Notes: generated from the letters alone by a model not told the origin. DNA of 64,000 bases from Citrobacter sp. Cu233 (GCF_030332225.1 NZ_JAOWIF010000042.1:154176-218175), one strand, 5' to 3'; positions 1-9,044 are shown, counted from the first letter of the stretch. Made by a program: numbers and translations.

Positions 1-330
1 GGTTTTAAATACTAGATTTTCGGGAAGATTTGGATTTTGATATAGGCTGCAAAAATTATTTATATGAAGGTAAAACTTCAGTTTTGAGATACTTATATAT
101 TTTTGTTCGTTGTCACGATGCCAAACTAAAATCTCAAGAATGTGGCTCAACATTAGAAGTGCTCTAAAGTTCCAAATTTCATTTGAAATTCCATAAACAT
201 CTTTAATTTCATTTTCAAATATCTTTAGAATGCTTTCCGTTGTTCCATGAATAAACTCGATTTTAAGCTTTTTTGAAAACATTAGTTTCTTATATCGATA
301 TTTCCATATATTACATATTTTGAATTCCAT
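1..330 (-). CDS. Partial unknown protein, cut by window edge
   Basis: An open frame of 110 codons begins at an ATG whose first base is 330 on the minus strand and is still open at the window edge, so the C-terminus is missing. The translation starts MEFKICNIWKYRYKK and is rich in Lys, Ile, Asn and aromatic residues, matching the AT-rich composition around it. No clear Shine-Dalgarno lies before the ATG; a second Met lies at residue 17. I recognise no family. It belongs to the AT-rich block that ends at the tRNA-like site near 4640, so it is probably island cargo. Confidence 0.45.
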   Translation of the reverse strand, partial: MEFKICNIWKYRYKKLMFSKKLKIEFIHGTTESILKIFENEIKDVYGISNEIWNFRALLMLSHILEILVWHRDNEQKYISISKLKFYLHINNFCSLYQNPNLPENLVFKT

Positions 331-685
331 TATGTTAGAGTGAATGAGGGTAAGGGTTTTATTTTTAATAACAATTGTTGTCCTCCTATGTTTTTTTGAT
401 AAAGTTACCTCGTTTATTATAATAGTCAACACGGCGGTTGTTATTAGTTAATATATAAAACAATCAATCATTCAATTAATTGTTTAACAGTTTCCTTATA
501 GGGATTAAATGTTTAAGAATTACAATATAATGTGAGTAATAAATATCTTCAAAGCAGATGATGACGAGTGTATTGTCTATTTGTCTGGGTATGAGTTTTG
601 TGCATTTTCTGACTGAAAGGAAGAAAATCAAGGGAAACTTTAAGAAGCGGAGCTTCTAAGAGTTAGCCCTTGCTTATAATCTTTC
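331..685. other. AT-rich gap without a gene
   Basis: This stretch is very AT-rich and I see no convincing gene in it on either strand. It separates the partial gene on the left from the 3' end of the restriction operon on the right. It may hold the promoter of the left gene and the terminator of the restriction operon, but no clear stem with a T-run was found. Confidence 0.5.
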
Positions 686-1282
686 CTAAAATTTTGCTCG
701 TCCATCTGTGCCCTTAGGGATTAAAGGAGCATTGACATCTTCCTCGTCATGTTCTACTTCTATGACTGATAAGTAGCCATTGGCTATATTAAAATTTCTC
801 CAAAAATTAAAATAAGGTGATAGTTCTTGATAATTTCCTATCCGATCAGTTAGAAAAGGATACATTTCACGAGAAGGTAAAATTAATGTTCCTCCGAGTA
901 GTGAACCATTTAATATTCCTAAACAAATTTTATTTAATGCTCTGTGTGATGAAGATATGTTCCCAGTTTCCCATTCCACAGCAAAATAAAGATGATCTGT
1001 AATGGGATATACAGCATCAATCGGACCAGCATTACTTTCAGAGGAAATCTTTAGTCTTTGCTCTAAGAACCACCCCTTGCTATACAAGTGAGCCATACAT
1101 TCTTGTTTTATAGGTTTTACTCCATTTCCTTTATATGTAGGGTTAATTGAGAAACGATCATTTCCTTGAGGCCATACAGCTTTTTCAATAGCATTATATA
1201 TATCATTTTTTAGATGTATAATGGCCGATGAATTTGTAAAATTATCATTCGCAATTAAGACTGTTTCTCTTTTCATTCTCAT
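686..1282 (-). CDS. Putative type II restriction endonuclease subunit (BamHI/BglII-like)
   Basis: A 198-residue protein, last gene of the operon controller protein - second nuclease - this gene. The core at residues 86-120 has the layout of a PD-(D/E)xK nuclease in its BamHI-like form: D89 in the GPID motif, then E103-W-E105, followed by TGN-I-SSS and a basic helix with R114 and K118. The segment around E-W-E-T-G-N matches a segment in the upstream gene at 1347-2237, so the two are related. An AGGA lies about 10 nt before the start. Family knowledge: such enzymes cut short palindromes as dimers and need a partner methyltransferase, which is present at 2599-3855. Inferred: this is one of two related nuclease chains. 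The family call rests on the motif and the neighbours; the recognition site cannot be read. Confidence 0.6.
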   Translation of the reverse strand: MRMKRETVLIANDNFTNSSAIIHLKNDIYNAIEKAVWPQGNDRFSINPTYKGNGVKPIKQECMAHLYSKGWFLEQRLKISSESNAGPIDAVYPITDHLYFAVEWETGNISSSHRALNKICLGILNGSLLGGTLILPSREMYPFLTDRIGNYQELSPYFNFWRNFNIANGYLSVIEVEHDEEDVNAPLIPKGTDGRAKF

Positions 1283-1346
1283 TATTAGTAAGTCCTTTTT
1301 CAGTGCTAAATTTTCAATAGGTTTTATTTTGATGTAAGTAGTGTGT

Positions 1347-2237
1347 TTACTTGAATGGTGCCTTTAGAAATTCTAATCCATCTTTTTTAGTGAATATTTC
1401 AAAGTTAGTTTCAAGATCTCTTCGATATGTATTCTCTAATTCGTAAAGTTCACCATTTGCTCCTAAAAATGGGGCTGTTTGCAAAAATTCATCAGGTGCA
1501 AAACCAATGCAAATTAGTGGTAAGGATATTTGAGATATGTAGGCTCTATTTTTTAGTTCTTGAAATGAACCATTTCTATTTGATACGGGCCAAATTCTAG
1601 TGGCTGAGTTTCTCTTATCAATACTTGTAATGAAGCAACCTCCGTCAATATGACCATCGTGGAAGAGGTTGTTTAGTTTGTTGATGGCTCTAAAAGAACT
1701 AGCAACATTTCCTGTTTCAAATTCGATACCAATTTTATAGTGATAATTTACCTTCTCAATATCGAATAAATGTTCTATGTCATTAAGTTCTGGTATACTA
1801 AAGCATAATCTATCTACATACATCCCATAAAACATAGGGAATAATGTGTATATTACATTATTGGGTAGTTTTTTGGATTCTATATATTTAAATGCTACTT
1901 CCAGTATTTTATTTTTATCTTTTATTCTATACGCAAATCCATTATATTCAACTTTTATTAGCCCATCTATTCTTTGTTGGTTTAAACTATTTTCACCCAA
2001 ACAATTAGGTAATAAGCTTAAATTATGTTGAAATTTACTGGAAATAAATGATGCAGAGTTCATTACACAAGGTGTTATTCGATTATTGCTTTGCTTTCGC
2101 ATGAATGAACTATCATTGATAATGAATTTATCATTAATGGTTTTTATTTCATTTAGAGAGTGAATCACATTTCTCTTTATAACTTCTGATATAGTGGTGG
2201 GTAAAAATCCATCATCTAATTCAATTTCAGTTATCAT
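1347..2237 (-). CDS. Putative type II restriction endonuclease, second related subunit
   Basis: A 296-residue protein whose start overlaps the end of the controller gene by 11 nt, so the two are translationally linked. Residues 172-190 carry E172-F-E174-T-G-N then a conserved S-S-x-R-A-x-N-K run, the same signature as in the smaller protein at 686-1282; a later G-G-x-x-I and a QEL motif are shared too. Candidate acidic partners for the catalytic pair are D91 and D142. It has about 100 extra residues, mostly N-terminal. Either this is the main nuclease and the shorter protein a paralogue, or the two form a heterodimer. Function is inferred from the motif and from the methyltransferase neighbour. 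Confidence 0.6.
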   Translation of the reverse strand: MITEIELDDGFLPTTISEVIKRNVIHSLNEIKTINDKFIINDSSFMRKQSNNRITPCVMNSASFISSKFQHNLSLLPNCLGENSLNQQRIDGLIKVEYNGFAYRIKDKNKILEVAFKYIESKKLPNNVIYTLFPMFYGMYVDRLCFSIPELNDIEHLFDIEKVNYHYKIGIEFETGNVASSFRAINKLNNLFHDGHIDGGCFITSIDKRNSATRIWPVSNRNGSFQELKNRAYISQISLPLICIGFAPDEFLQTAPFLGANGELYELENTYRRDLETNFEIFTKKDGLEFLKAPFK

Positions 2238-2469
2238 TATCTACCTCTATATCTTTAAGAAACTCTGCTATATCCATATTTAGAACTGATAAGATCTGAA
2301 GCAATTGATAGAGGGCTATGTGTTGTTTACCATTCTCTATCCGTGATAAGGTTGCTCTATCAATACCAGTAGCATTTTGGATATCGTTTTGACTGAATCC
2401 CTTCTGTACTCTTGCTACAAGCAATCTGCTGCCAATCATAGTTGCGAAAGATTTTCTTTTTATTTTCAT
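2227..2469 (-). CDS. XRE-type helix-turn-helix controller (C) protein of the restriction system
   Basis: An 80-residue protein that is almost entirely one XRE helix-turn-helix domain (about residues 12-70): GSRLLVARVQKGFSQNDIQ, then ATGIDRATLSRIENGKQ, the recognition helix region, then two packing helices. The size and position before the nuclease genes and divergent from the methyltransferase are those of controller proteins of type II systems, which delay nuclease expression until the host DNA is methylated. A GGTGG lies directly before the ATG. The last 11 nt overlap the next gene. A candidate operator lies in the 129-nt gap to the methyltransferase. Confidence 0.75.
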   Translation of the reverse strand: MKIKRKSFATMIGSRLLVARVQKGFSQNDIQNATGIDRATLSRIENGKQHIALYQLLQILSVLNMDIAEFLKDIEVDNDN

Positions 2470-2546
2470 CCACCTATCAGCCCTGTAAGTGATTTTAGGT
2501 AAGATGGTAACAGGCTATGGTTAGTTAGGGAGTGACAGATTCTCAC

Positions 2547-2582
2547 GACTATGAGATGCTATGTTTAAGTGAATGCTATAAT
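2547..2582 (+). promoter_or_regulatory. Candidate C-protein operator and methyltransferase promoter
   Basis: GACTATGAG at 2547-2555 is, on the other strand, CTCATAGTC, which fits the core of known C-boxes. A perfect TATAAT lies at 2577-2582, only 16 nt before the methyltransferase ATG at 2599, and no good -35 is visible at the right distance; the C-box-like element occupies that region. The transcript would have a leader of about 10 nt without a Shine-Dalgarno. Assignment of the operator is inference from one half-site. Confidence 0.4.
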
Positions 2583-2598
2583 AGAGTGGTTATTTTAA

Positions 2599-3855
2599 AT
2601 GAGTTATTCGGATCAGTTTCTTAAAGCTTTAGGAGTAGTCGATGTTTCGGCTAAGTCTTATAATGAAATTAGCAAACGTACAAAAATACCGACTGACAGA
2701 CTTAAATATTATAATCAAAGAAATATTATGCCCAGCGGGAAGGATCTGAGCATCCTTTGCGAAGAATTTAATATATCACCTGTGTATTTCCAATTGATGA
2801 TGGGACATATGGATATGCATACATTAGAACTTATCCAAGAAAATGCTTCTATCATATTTGAGAAAATACAATCGCCAAATATAACCGTTACTGGTGAAAG
2901 TTCCTTTGAAAAAGATGTTGAACTGGTATTGCAGACCAAAAATGGTGAACTTTATAATGGGGATTGTTTAAAGGTTTCGAAAAATATTGATGCTGATTCT
3001 GTGGATATGATTTTTGCAGATCCTCCATTTAATTTAGATAAACTTTATCCATCAAAAATGAATGATAATTTAAAGGAAGAAGAATATATTAAATGGACTC
3101 ATGACTGGTTAAATGAATGTATTCGCATTCTAAAACCAGGTGGTTCATTGTTCCTATGGAATCTACCTGTGTGGAACAGTAAGATAGCTAATTTTTTACA
3201 TGGCAGGCTTAATTTCAAACACTGGATAGCGGTCGATATGAAAAATAATATGCCTATTCAGGGTAGGTTATATCCCTCCCATTATTCTCTTCTTTATTTT
3301 ATCAAAGGAGAAAAGGCTAATGTTTTTGAGCCTGACCGATTAGCTGCACAGACTTGCCCAAAATGTTTTGGTGATCTAAAAGATTATGGTGGATATAAAA
3401 GCAAAATGAATCCACTTGGAATTAATCTAACCGATGTCTGGTATGACATTCCTCCTGTAAGACATAAAAAATATAAGAAAAGGAATGGTGCTAACGAATT
3501 AAGTATAAAAGTTTTAGATAGGGTGATCGAAATGGCCACAAAAGAAGGTGATCTAATTTTTGATCCATTTGGAGGATCAGGGACAACTTATGTAATAGCT
3601 GAGATAAAAAATCGCAGATGGATTGGCTCTGAAATTGATGACTGCGAAATAATTAAGGATAGGTTTAGCAATCTTTCTGAAGATAAAGAACACTTAGTCG
3701 AGGTACGAGGTAAGCTTAATTCTTTGTTTCCTTCGACTATTAAAAGAGAAAGAGAGAAGCGGGGATTGTGGACTGTTGAAAGTGTAAGAATGAAAGATGA
3801 CGGCAAAAAACCAGCTAACGAGCAGTTTGGTCTTCTTCAAAATGAAGAAAAATGA
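2599..3855 (+). CDS. DNA methyltransferase, beta-class, with N-terminal HTH domain
   Basis: A 418-residue protein. Motif IV is DPPFN at residues 141-145 and the SAM-binding motif I is DPFGGSGTT at 322-330. The order IV before I marks the beta class, which methylates the exocyclic amino group of adenine (N6) or cytosine (N4). A CPKC pair sits near residues 253-256. Residues 20-70 look like an added helix-turn-helix domain (YNEISKRTKIPTDRLKYYNQ, then a second helix pair), unusual for a stand-alone methyltransferase; it may bind its own promoter. It lies divergent from the controller and nuclease genes and should protect host DNA from them. Base and codon use are AT-rich, unlike the chromosome to the right. 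No Shine-Dalgarno precedes the ATG. Confidence 0.85.
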   Translation: MSYSDQFLKALGVVDVSAKSYNEISKRTKIPTDRLKYYNQRNIMPSGKDLSILCEEFNISPVYFQLMMGHMDMHTLELIQENASIIFEKIQSPNITVTGESSFEKDVELVLQTKNGELYNGDCLKVSKNIDADSVDMIFADPPFNLDKLYPSKMNDNLKEEEYIKWTHDWLNECIRILKPGGSLFLWNLPVWNSKIANFLHGRLNFKHWIAVDMKNNMPIQGRLYPSHYSLLYFIKGEKANVFEPDRLAAQTCPKCFGDLKDYGGYKSKMNPLGINLTDVWYDIPPVRHKKYKKRNGANELSIKVLDRVIEMATKEGDLIFDPFGGSGTTYVIAEIKNRRWIGSEIDDCEIIKDRFSNLSEDKEHLVEVRGKLNSLFPSTIKREREKRGLWTVESVRMKDDGKKPANEQFGLLQNEEK

Positions 3856-3919
3856 TTTTTGAATGTCTTCTGAGTAGAGAGTAGTATACTTGCTCTCTAC
3901 TGGTTATTTATTTGAAGGC

Positions 3920-4342
3920 TTATCTTTGCCGTAGCCTTCTCAGTTTCATTGATTCAAGAGAAAATAACAATAAGGTTGTGCTATAAATAAATCCTGAGTT
4001 AGTTAGTAACCTGAGATTTAAAGCATCGGGTTGCTCACTTAAAAAATGAAATGCATAAACCAAATAAACTGCTAATGTTGCTGTTCCAATCGTAGGGCCG
4101 ATATCGCCCTGATCATGAGGTTCCAATGTGACATTGAACTTAAATATGAGCCATTCATATCCCCATGTTAAAAAGACTACCATTATCATTGCAGATAAAA
4201 GATATAGTATGTTTTCTATGTTAGGACTTTTTAATGCTGACTCTTTTTGTAATAATTCACATGCTGATAAACCAAAGAAAATAAAATAAAGCGGTCTTGA
4301 ACTAAATTTTTCAAAAATCTTAAATAAAGTATCCAAGTTCAT
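3920..4342 (-). CDS. Unknown small membrane protein
   Basis: A 140-residue protein from an ATG at 4342 with GGAGA just upstream; a TTG four codons earlier is also possible. Hydrophobic stretches at about residues 14-27, 43-66, 85-102 and 115-130 suggest three or four membrane spans, and the C-terminus is basic (KLRRLRQR). I do not recognise the family. It is the last gene of the AT-rich block before the tRNA-like attachment site and points toward the methyltransferase. It could be an accessory gene of the island; no link to restriction can be shown. Confidence 0.5.
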   Translation of the reverse strand: MNLDTLFKIFEKFSSRPLYFIFFGLSACELLQKESALKSPNIENILYLLSAMIMVVFLTWGYEWLIFKFNVTLEPHDQGDIGPTIGTATLAVYLVYAFHFLSEQPDALNLRLLTNSGFIYSTTLLLFSLESMKLRRLRQR

Positions 4343-4558
4343 TTCTCCAAGCAATATATTTGTTGTTTTATATTACCATAATTCAAGAATCATTATAACC
4401 TGTATACAAATTATCCTATTTTTTAAATGGATGAAAAAATAAACATACGAGTTATTTTGGTGTTCTTTAAAAAATTCTTGCTAAAAATACATGAATTAAC
4501 TTACATTCATAATGTTTGTCATGATTTTTTATAGTGTTCGATTATCACCAATCGGGAC

Positions 4559-4581
4559 TGATGGTATCAATGATGGTATCA
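4559..4581 (+). repeat. Tandem 11-bp direct repeat beside the att-like site
   Basis: TGATGGTATCA occurs at 4559-4569 and again at 4571-4581, separated by one base. It lies about 50 nt from the tRNA-like sequence. Tandem arm-type repeats near an attachment site can bind an integrase; that reading is inference. Confidence 0.35.
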
Positions 4582-4632
4582 TCGACAATGTGGATTGCTT
4601 TAATTACTAAAGATCATAAGGATAGTTGCGAT

Positions 4633-4650
4633 GTTCGAGTCCGGCCTTCG
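4633..4650 (+). other. Probable attachment site: 3' end of leuX-type tRNA(Leu)
   Basis: GTTCGAGTCCGGCCTTCG matches the T-loop and acceptor arm of the enteric leuX tRNA gene as I know it; the following bases (CAC) continue the match imperfectly. No tRNA body lies upstream, so this is a tail fragment and not a tRNA gene. Integrases of genomic islands recombine into tRNA 3' ends and leave such a copy at the far end. AT-rich restriction cargo lies on its left and normal-GC DNA on its right, which supports an island boundary here. Confidence 0.65.
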
Positions 4651-4653
4651 CAC

Positions 4654-5535
4654 TCACCCTCTAAATACCTCTTTCCTGTGCCACTTCACAAACCCTTCTT
4701 TTGGATAATTCTCGCGTAACATCGGTAGAGCAATCTCCTTTCCGTCGAAATCCCAGAACAGTCTGCCCACCATGCTGCTGCCATTTACTGCGGGTGACAC
4801 CTGAACCCGCATACTCTCATCCAGCCCAATCGAACCTTTATCAAAGGCTTTATGGTGGATTGCACACAGCGCCAGGCCGTTTGAAATCTCGCATGGGCCG
4901 CCGTGCTGTTTCCATTTGATATGGGCGGCTTCCAGGGCGACAGAGGTGCTGTCGTGGCGCATATTGAAGCCACAAATGGCGCATTCGTAGTTATAAGCAC
5001 GCAGAACCTGCTGACGGAACAGCGGGTCCCGCTGTTTGCGGATTTGCAGGATATCAAACCCCAATTCATCCGCGATCTCTTCCTGAATGCTTTCAGTGAA
5101 GTGTGCCTCGAGGATTTGCTGGGCCAGGGCGTTGATGAGGTTTTTGCTTTTTTTCAGCATGGCAAAATGTTGTTCATCAAAGCCTCCGGCAACGTTATAC
5201 GTCACCAGTTCTCCGGCAGGGGGCTGTTTGCTGCTGCCGGACGTTGAACAATGCTCGGCGTTTTGTAGCTCCCAGAACCCATCTCCCTGTAAGCGCCAGA
5301 AGGGCATATCCGGGCGGTACTGCGCGCGCTGTGGTCCAAATCGCTCCAGCAGGTTATGCAACGGGTCGCGAACTTCCGAACCGTAGTCAAACAGGCGACC
5401 GTGACCTTGCTGATAACCCGCCAGCACATGAAGCAGCAGCAGAGGCTTGTGCGGCGCACGCTGCTCGCCTTTACGCCAGATGGTGATGTCGGCAATTGCC
5501 TGTTGCAGGGTTTTACTGGAAGTCATTGATTTCAT
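4654..5535 (-). CDS. Phosphorothioate-DNA-binding HNH endonuclease (SBD-HNH, type IV)
   Basis: A 293-residue protein. Residues 1-165 resemble the sulfur-binding domain of ScoMcrA-type enzymes: RAPHKPLLLL near 26-35 and PFWRLQGDGFWEL at 78-90 are characteristic. Residues 170-235 form an HNH nuclease: C185-x2-C188 (CAIC), H205 after EAA, the conserved GLALC and HH at 227-228. Family knowledge: such enzymes bind phosphorothioated DNA and cut it, restricting incoming modified DNA. Met4 is an alternative start. The stop codon lies at the tRNA-like attachment site, so the island joined right at the 3' end of this gene. The divergent neighbour at 5667 is another HNH protein with a ScoMcrA-like head. 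No dnd genes are in the window, as expected for a host restricting such DNA. Confidence 0.75.
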   Translation of the reverse strand: MKSMTSSKTLQQAIADITIWRKGEQRAPHKPLLLLHVLAGYQQGHGRLFDYGSEVRDPLHNLLERFGPQRAQYRPDMPFWRLQGDGFWELQNAEHCSTSGSSKQPPAGELVTYNVAGGFDEQHFAMLKKSKNLINALAQQILEAHFTESIQEEIADELGFDILQIRKQRDPLFRQQVLRAYNYECAICGFNMRHDSTSVALEAAHIKWKQHGGPCEISNGLALCAIHHKAFDKGSIGLDESMRVQVSPAVNGSSMVGRLFWDFDGKEIALPMLRENYPKEGFVKWHRKEVFRG

Positions 5536-5666
5536 TATCAGGTAAATAATTGCGATGATGCTCGCAAAATATCACCTGATCAAGGGGAGTGAGGCCGATA
5601 CACTATCGACGTCACTTTATCGCTTGCCGTTATTTCAGAAAGCCTTTGGTTAAAGGAACCTGACCC

Positions 5667-6302
5667 ATGAATGAACTACCTGACATACTGCCTCGCGAGT
5701 ACATCATCAAGGCTATTCACGCCTATGACGCGGGTTTTTCGCATCGTTTCAAAGAGGCACGGCTTTACGAGCTGGAATTTCAGGGGCGTCGCTATCCGTC
5801 AAAAGCCATTGCCGGAATTGCAGCGACGCTTTTGACGGGCAAAGCGTTTACGCCTCAGGATTTCTCCGGCGGTATCAGTTCGAAATGCGTCAGATTATTA
5901 ACTGAGCAAGGTTTTCATATTGTTCGGGATAAAAATCTCGCAGCAACGGTGAGCGACACTATCTTCCCTGAGGAGCTCGAGGCGCAAACTGAATATATAG
6001 AGGGGGCGGCGACTCAGGTGACCGTGAATCGCTATGAGCGCGACCGCAATGCCCGACAGGTGGCGCTTCGCCATCATGGCTGTCAGTGCAAAGTGTGTGG
6101 CATCGATATGTCAAAGGTCTACGGTAAGATTGCCGAAGGGTTTATTCATGTTCATCACCTGGTACCCTTATCGGTAATTAAAAAAGACTACCGCCTTGAT
6201 CCCATCAATGACCTGATCCCCGTGTGTCCAAATTGTCATACCATGCTGCACCGGCGCATACCGCCATATACCCCAGAAGAACTGAAAAATATGCTGTGCT
6301 AA
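5667..6302 (+). CDS. HNH endonuclease with ScoMcrA-like N-terminal head domain
   Basis: A 211-residue protein; AAGGA lies 9 nt before the ATG. Residues 8-87 resemble the N-terminal head of ScoMcrA: PREYIIKAI, then RRYPSKAIAGIA (41-52) and FTPQDFSGG (61-69). The HNH domain follows: C141-x2-C144, HVHH at 161-164, DLIPVCPNCHTMLH at 182-195 with C187, C190, H191 and H195. This is the McrA form of the HNH motif with two CxxC zinc knuckles. It stands head-to-head with the SBD-HNH gene across 131 nt, so the pair may share a control region and act on related modified DNA. Its substrate is not known from the sequence. Confidence 0.7.
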   Translation: MNELPDILPREYIIKAIHAYDAGFSHRFKEARLYELEFQGRRYPSKAIAGIAATLLTGKAFTPQDFSGGISSKCVRLLTEQGFHIVRDKNLAATVSDTIFPEELEAQTEYIEGAATQVTVNRYERDRNARQVALRHHGCQCKVCGIDMSKVYGKIAEGFIHVHHLVPLSVIKKDYRLDPINDLIPVCPNCHTMLHRRIPPYTPEELKNMLC

Positions 6303-6310
6303 AGGCTCAA

Positions 6311-6333
6311 AAAAGGCGCCCCCAGACGCCTTT
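6311..6333. terminator. Bidirectional terminator between HNH gene and symE
   Basis: AAAGGCG at 6312-6318 pairs with CGCCTTT at 6327-6333 around an 8-nt loop. It lies between two convergent genes and has A- and T-rich flanks for both directions. Confidence 0.7.
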
Positions 6334-6344
6334 ACCTCAATCCA

Positions 6345-6707
6345 TCACCCTTTCGACCCTTTCCCCGCAATCACCCCGATAAACTCCAGCACCTGCTTTT
6401 GCTTGCGCGCGGAGAGCTTTTCCACGGCGCGCAAGGATTTCATCAGTTCTGACTCTTCAGGTTCGGCGGCGCGGGCGGTTAACACAATGCAGCCCTGCAT
6501 TACGCGCACATCGACACTGGTGCCGGTGTCGAATCCGGCGGCTTTGAGCCACTGGCCCTTCATCACGATGGACGGAAACTGGACGTATTTTACCGGTGTG
6601 CGGCTGTAATCAGGATAACGACTCGCATAACCCACCTTCAGGCGACGGTTATCTGCGGCGTGCACTTCTGGATCAAATGAAACTGCAATACAATGCGTAT
6701 CAGTCAT
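6345..6707 (-). CDS. symE: SymE-like SOS-type toxin, first copy
   Basis: A 120-residue protein starting [11 protein letters not shown] at 6707. It is recognisable as Sym[35 protein letters not shown] and the C-terminal [19 protein letters not shown] all match the E. coli protein as recalled. The AbrB-like fold of the middle part is family knowledge. In E. coli SymE is LexA-controlled, toxic when overproduced and held down by the antisense RNA SymR. An antisense hairpin like SymR covers the 5' leader here too. This copy has a short insertion (VKYVQ) compared with the second copy at 37612. It lies beside HNH nucleases, while the second copy lies beside hsdS. Confidence 0.8.
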   Translation of the reverse strand: MTDTHCIAVSFDPEVHAADNRRLKVGYASRYPDYSRTPVKYVQFPSIVMKGQWLKAAGFDTGTSVDVRVMQGCIVLTARAAEPEESELMKSLRAVEKLSARKQKQVLEFIGVIAGKGSKG

Positions 6708-6711
6708 GGTC

Positions 6712-6776
6712 GCTATTCCTCGATAATAGTTACTGTGATTAGCGATGCGCTGGTGTTGGCGCACCTTCGCATCGCG
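6712..6776 (+). ncRNA. symR: SymR-like antisense RNA over the symE leader (first copy)
   Basis: The plus strand here is antisense to the leader of symE and resembles E. coli SymR as recalled. GCGATGCG at 6742-6749 pairs with CGCATCGC at 6768-6775, with an inner GGTG/CACC stem. About 45 bases are also conserved at the second symE locus (37960-38010). RNA ends are not known. Confidence 0.6.
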
Positions 6777-7038
6777 CTAATAAAACCCCTGTAAATAACG
6801 CCAGTATCTTGGGTGAAGTCCAGATGTAAATAAGATGAAATAAGCACGAATAGCACACTTTCGGAATAAATAGAAAACCCCTTCACCCCAATAAATCCGG
6901 TATTATTCACCGTATAAATTCATTCCCTATTGCACGCCTCAATATCTCCACGTTCCAGAAAACAACATCGGTTGGCATCTGGCAGAAATGAGATCTAACT
7001 CACTGAAGTAAATAGCAAACTCTGAAGCAACTACGTTT

Positions 7039-7056
7039 TGTACACTTTGCTTTACA
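7039..7056 (+). promoter_or_regulatory. TyrR box upstream of tpl
   Basis: TGTACACTTTGCTTTACA fits the strong TyrR box TGTAAA-N6-TTTACA with one mismatch. TyrR is known to activate tpl with tyrosine. It lies next to a CRP site. Confidence 0.7.
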
Positions 7057-7061
7057 CTTTT

Positions 7062-7077
7062 AGTGATATGAATCACA
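7062..7077 (+). promoter_or_regulatory. CRP site upstream of tpl (distal)
   Basis: AGTGA-TATGAA-TCACA matches TGTGA-N6-TCACA with one mismatch. It lies 6 nt downstream of the TyrR box. Confidence 0.6.
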
Positions 7078-7261
7078 AATATAAGCCCGTGAAGTGATCC
7101 GACTCTCACAAAATGGGGTGTACTCATTCACCAATACATAATGAGAACAGCCTGGAAAGTTAAGTTTTCAGTATTTCACCTCTCCAGTGACATGCAACGG
7201 TGAAGGGCAAATCAACACGCAGAAAAAAACTTGTTGAATATGAACGGGTAAAAAAACAACG

Positions 7262-7277
7262 TGTGATTTGCATCACT
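7262..7277 (+). promoter_or_regulatory. CRP site upstream of tpl (proximal)
   Basis: TGTGA-TTTGCA-TCACT matches the CRP consensus with one mismatch. Confidence 0.65.
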
Positions 7278-7451
7278 CACATTTACAGCTTTTTAAATTA
7301 TTGCCAGTGATTAATGTTGACCGTGCTATTTCCATAATCAATCAAATCTTGCATAGTGCCTGCACATTATTTCTCCCCCTGGTTCAGGAGGCGAATAGTT
7401 ATATTTCATCAAGGCTTACTGATGAACCCGATATGCTTTACTTCACATTAA

Positions 7452-8855
<1,404 letters not shown>

Positions 8856-8867
8856 ATTATTTTTATG

Positions 8868-8894
8868 GCCCCATCACCTGATGGGGCTTTTTTG
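8868..8894 (+). terminator. Terminator after tpl
   Basis: GCCCCATC (8868-8875) pairs with GATGGGGC (8880-8887) around ACCT, followed by six T. It would limit read-through from tpl into tutB. Confidence 0.85.
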
Positions 8895-9044
8895 TTTTCT
8901 TTTTCCATGAACAGGAAGCCTTTGCGGTGCCCGTTACCGTGACATAACGAAAAGAAGCAAACCCTGACTCCGACATTTTTATTATCCGCATGATGTACAA
9001 ATGACAGCTGTAATTATAACGAATAGTCTACAGGAACATTTATC

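Noticed and set aside
4633-4650. Complete tRNA-Leu gene
   Set aside because: Only the 3' arm matches. The anticodon, D-arm and acceptor 5' strand are absent upstream.
4534-4719. 61-codon frame over the attachment site
   Set aside because: It spans the tRNA-like sequence and the end of the HNH gene; no ribosome site and no recognisable content.
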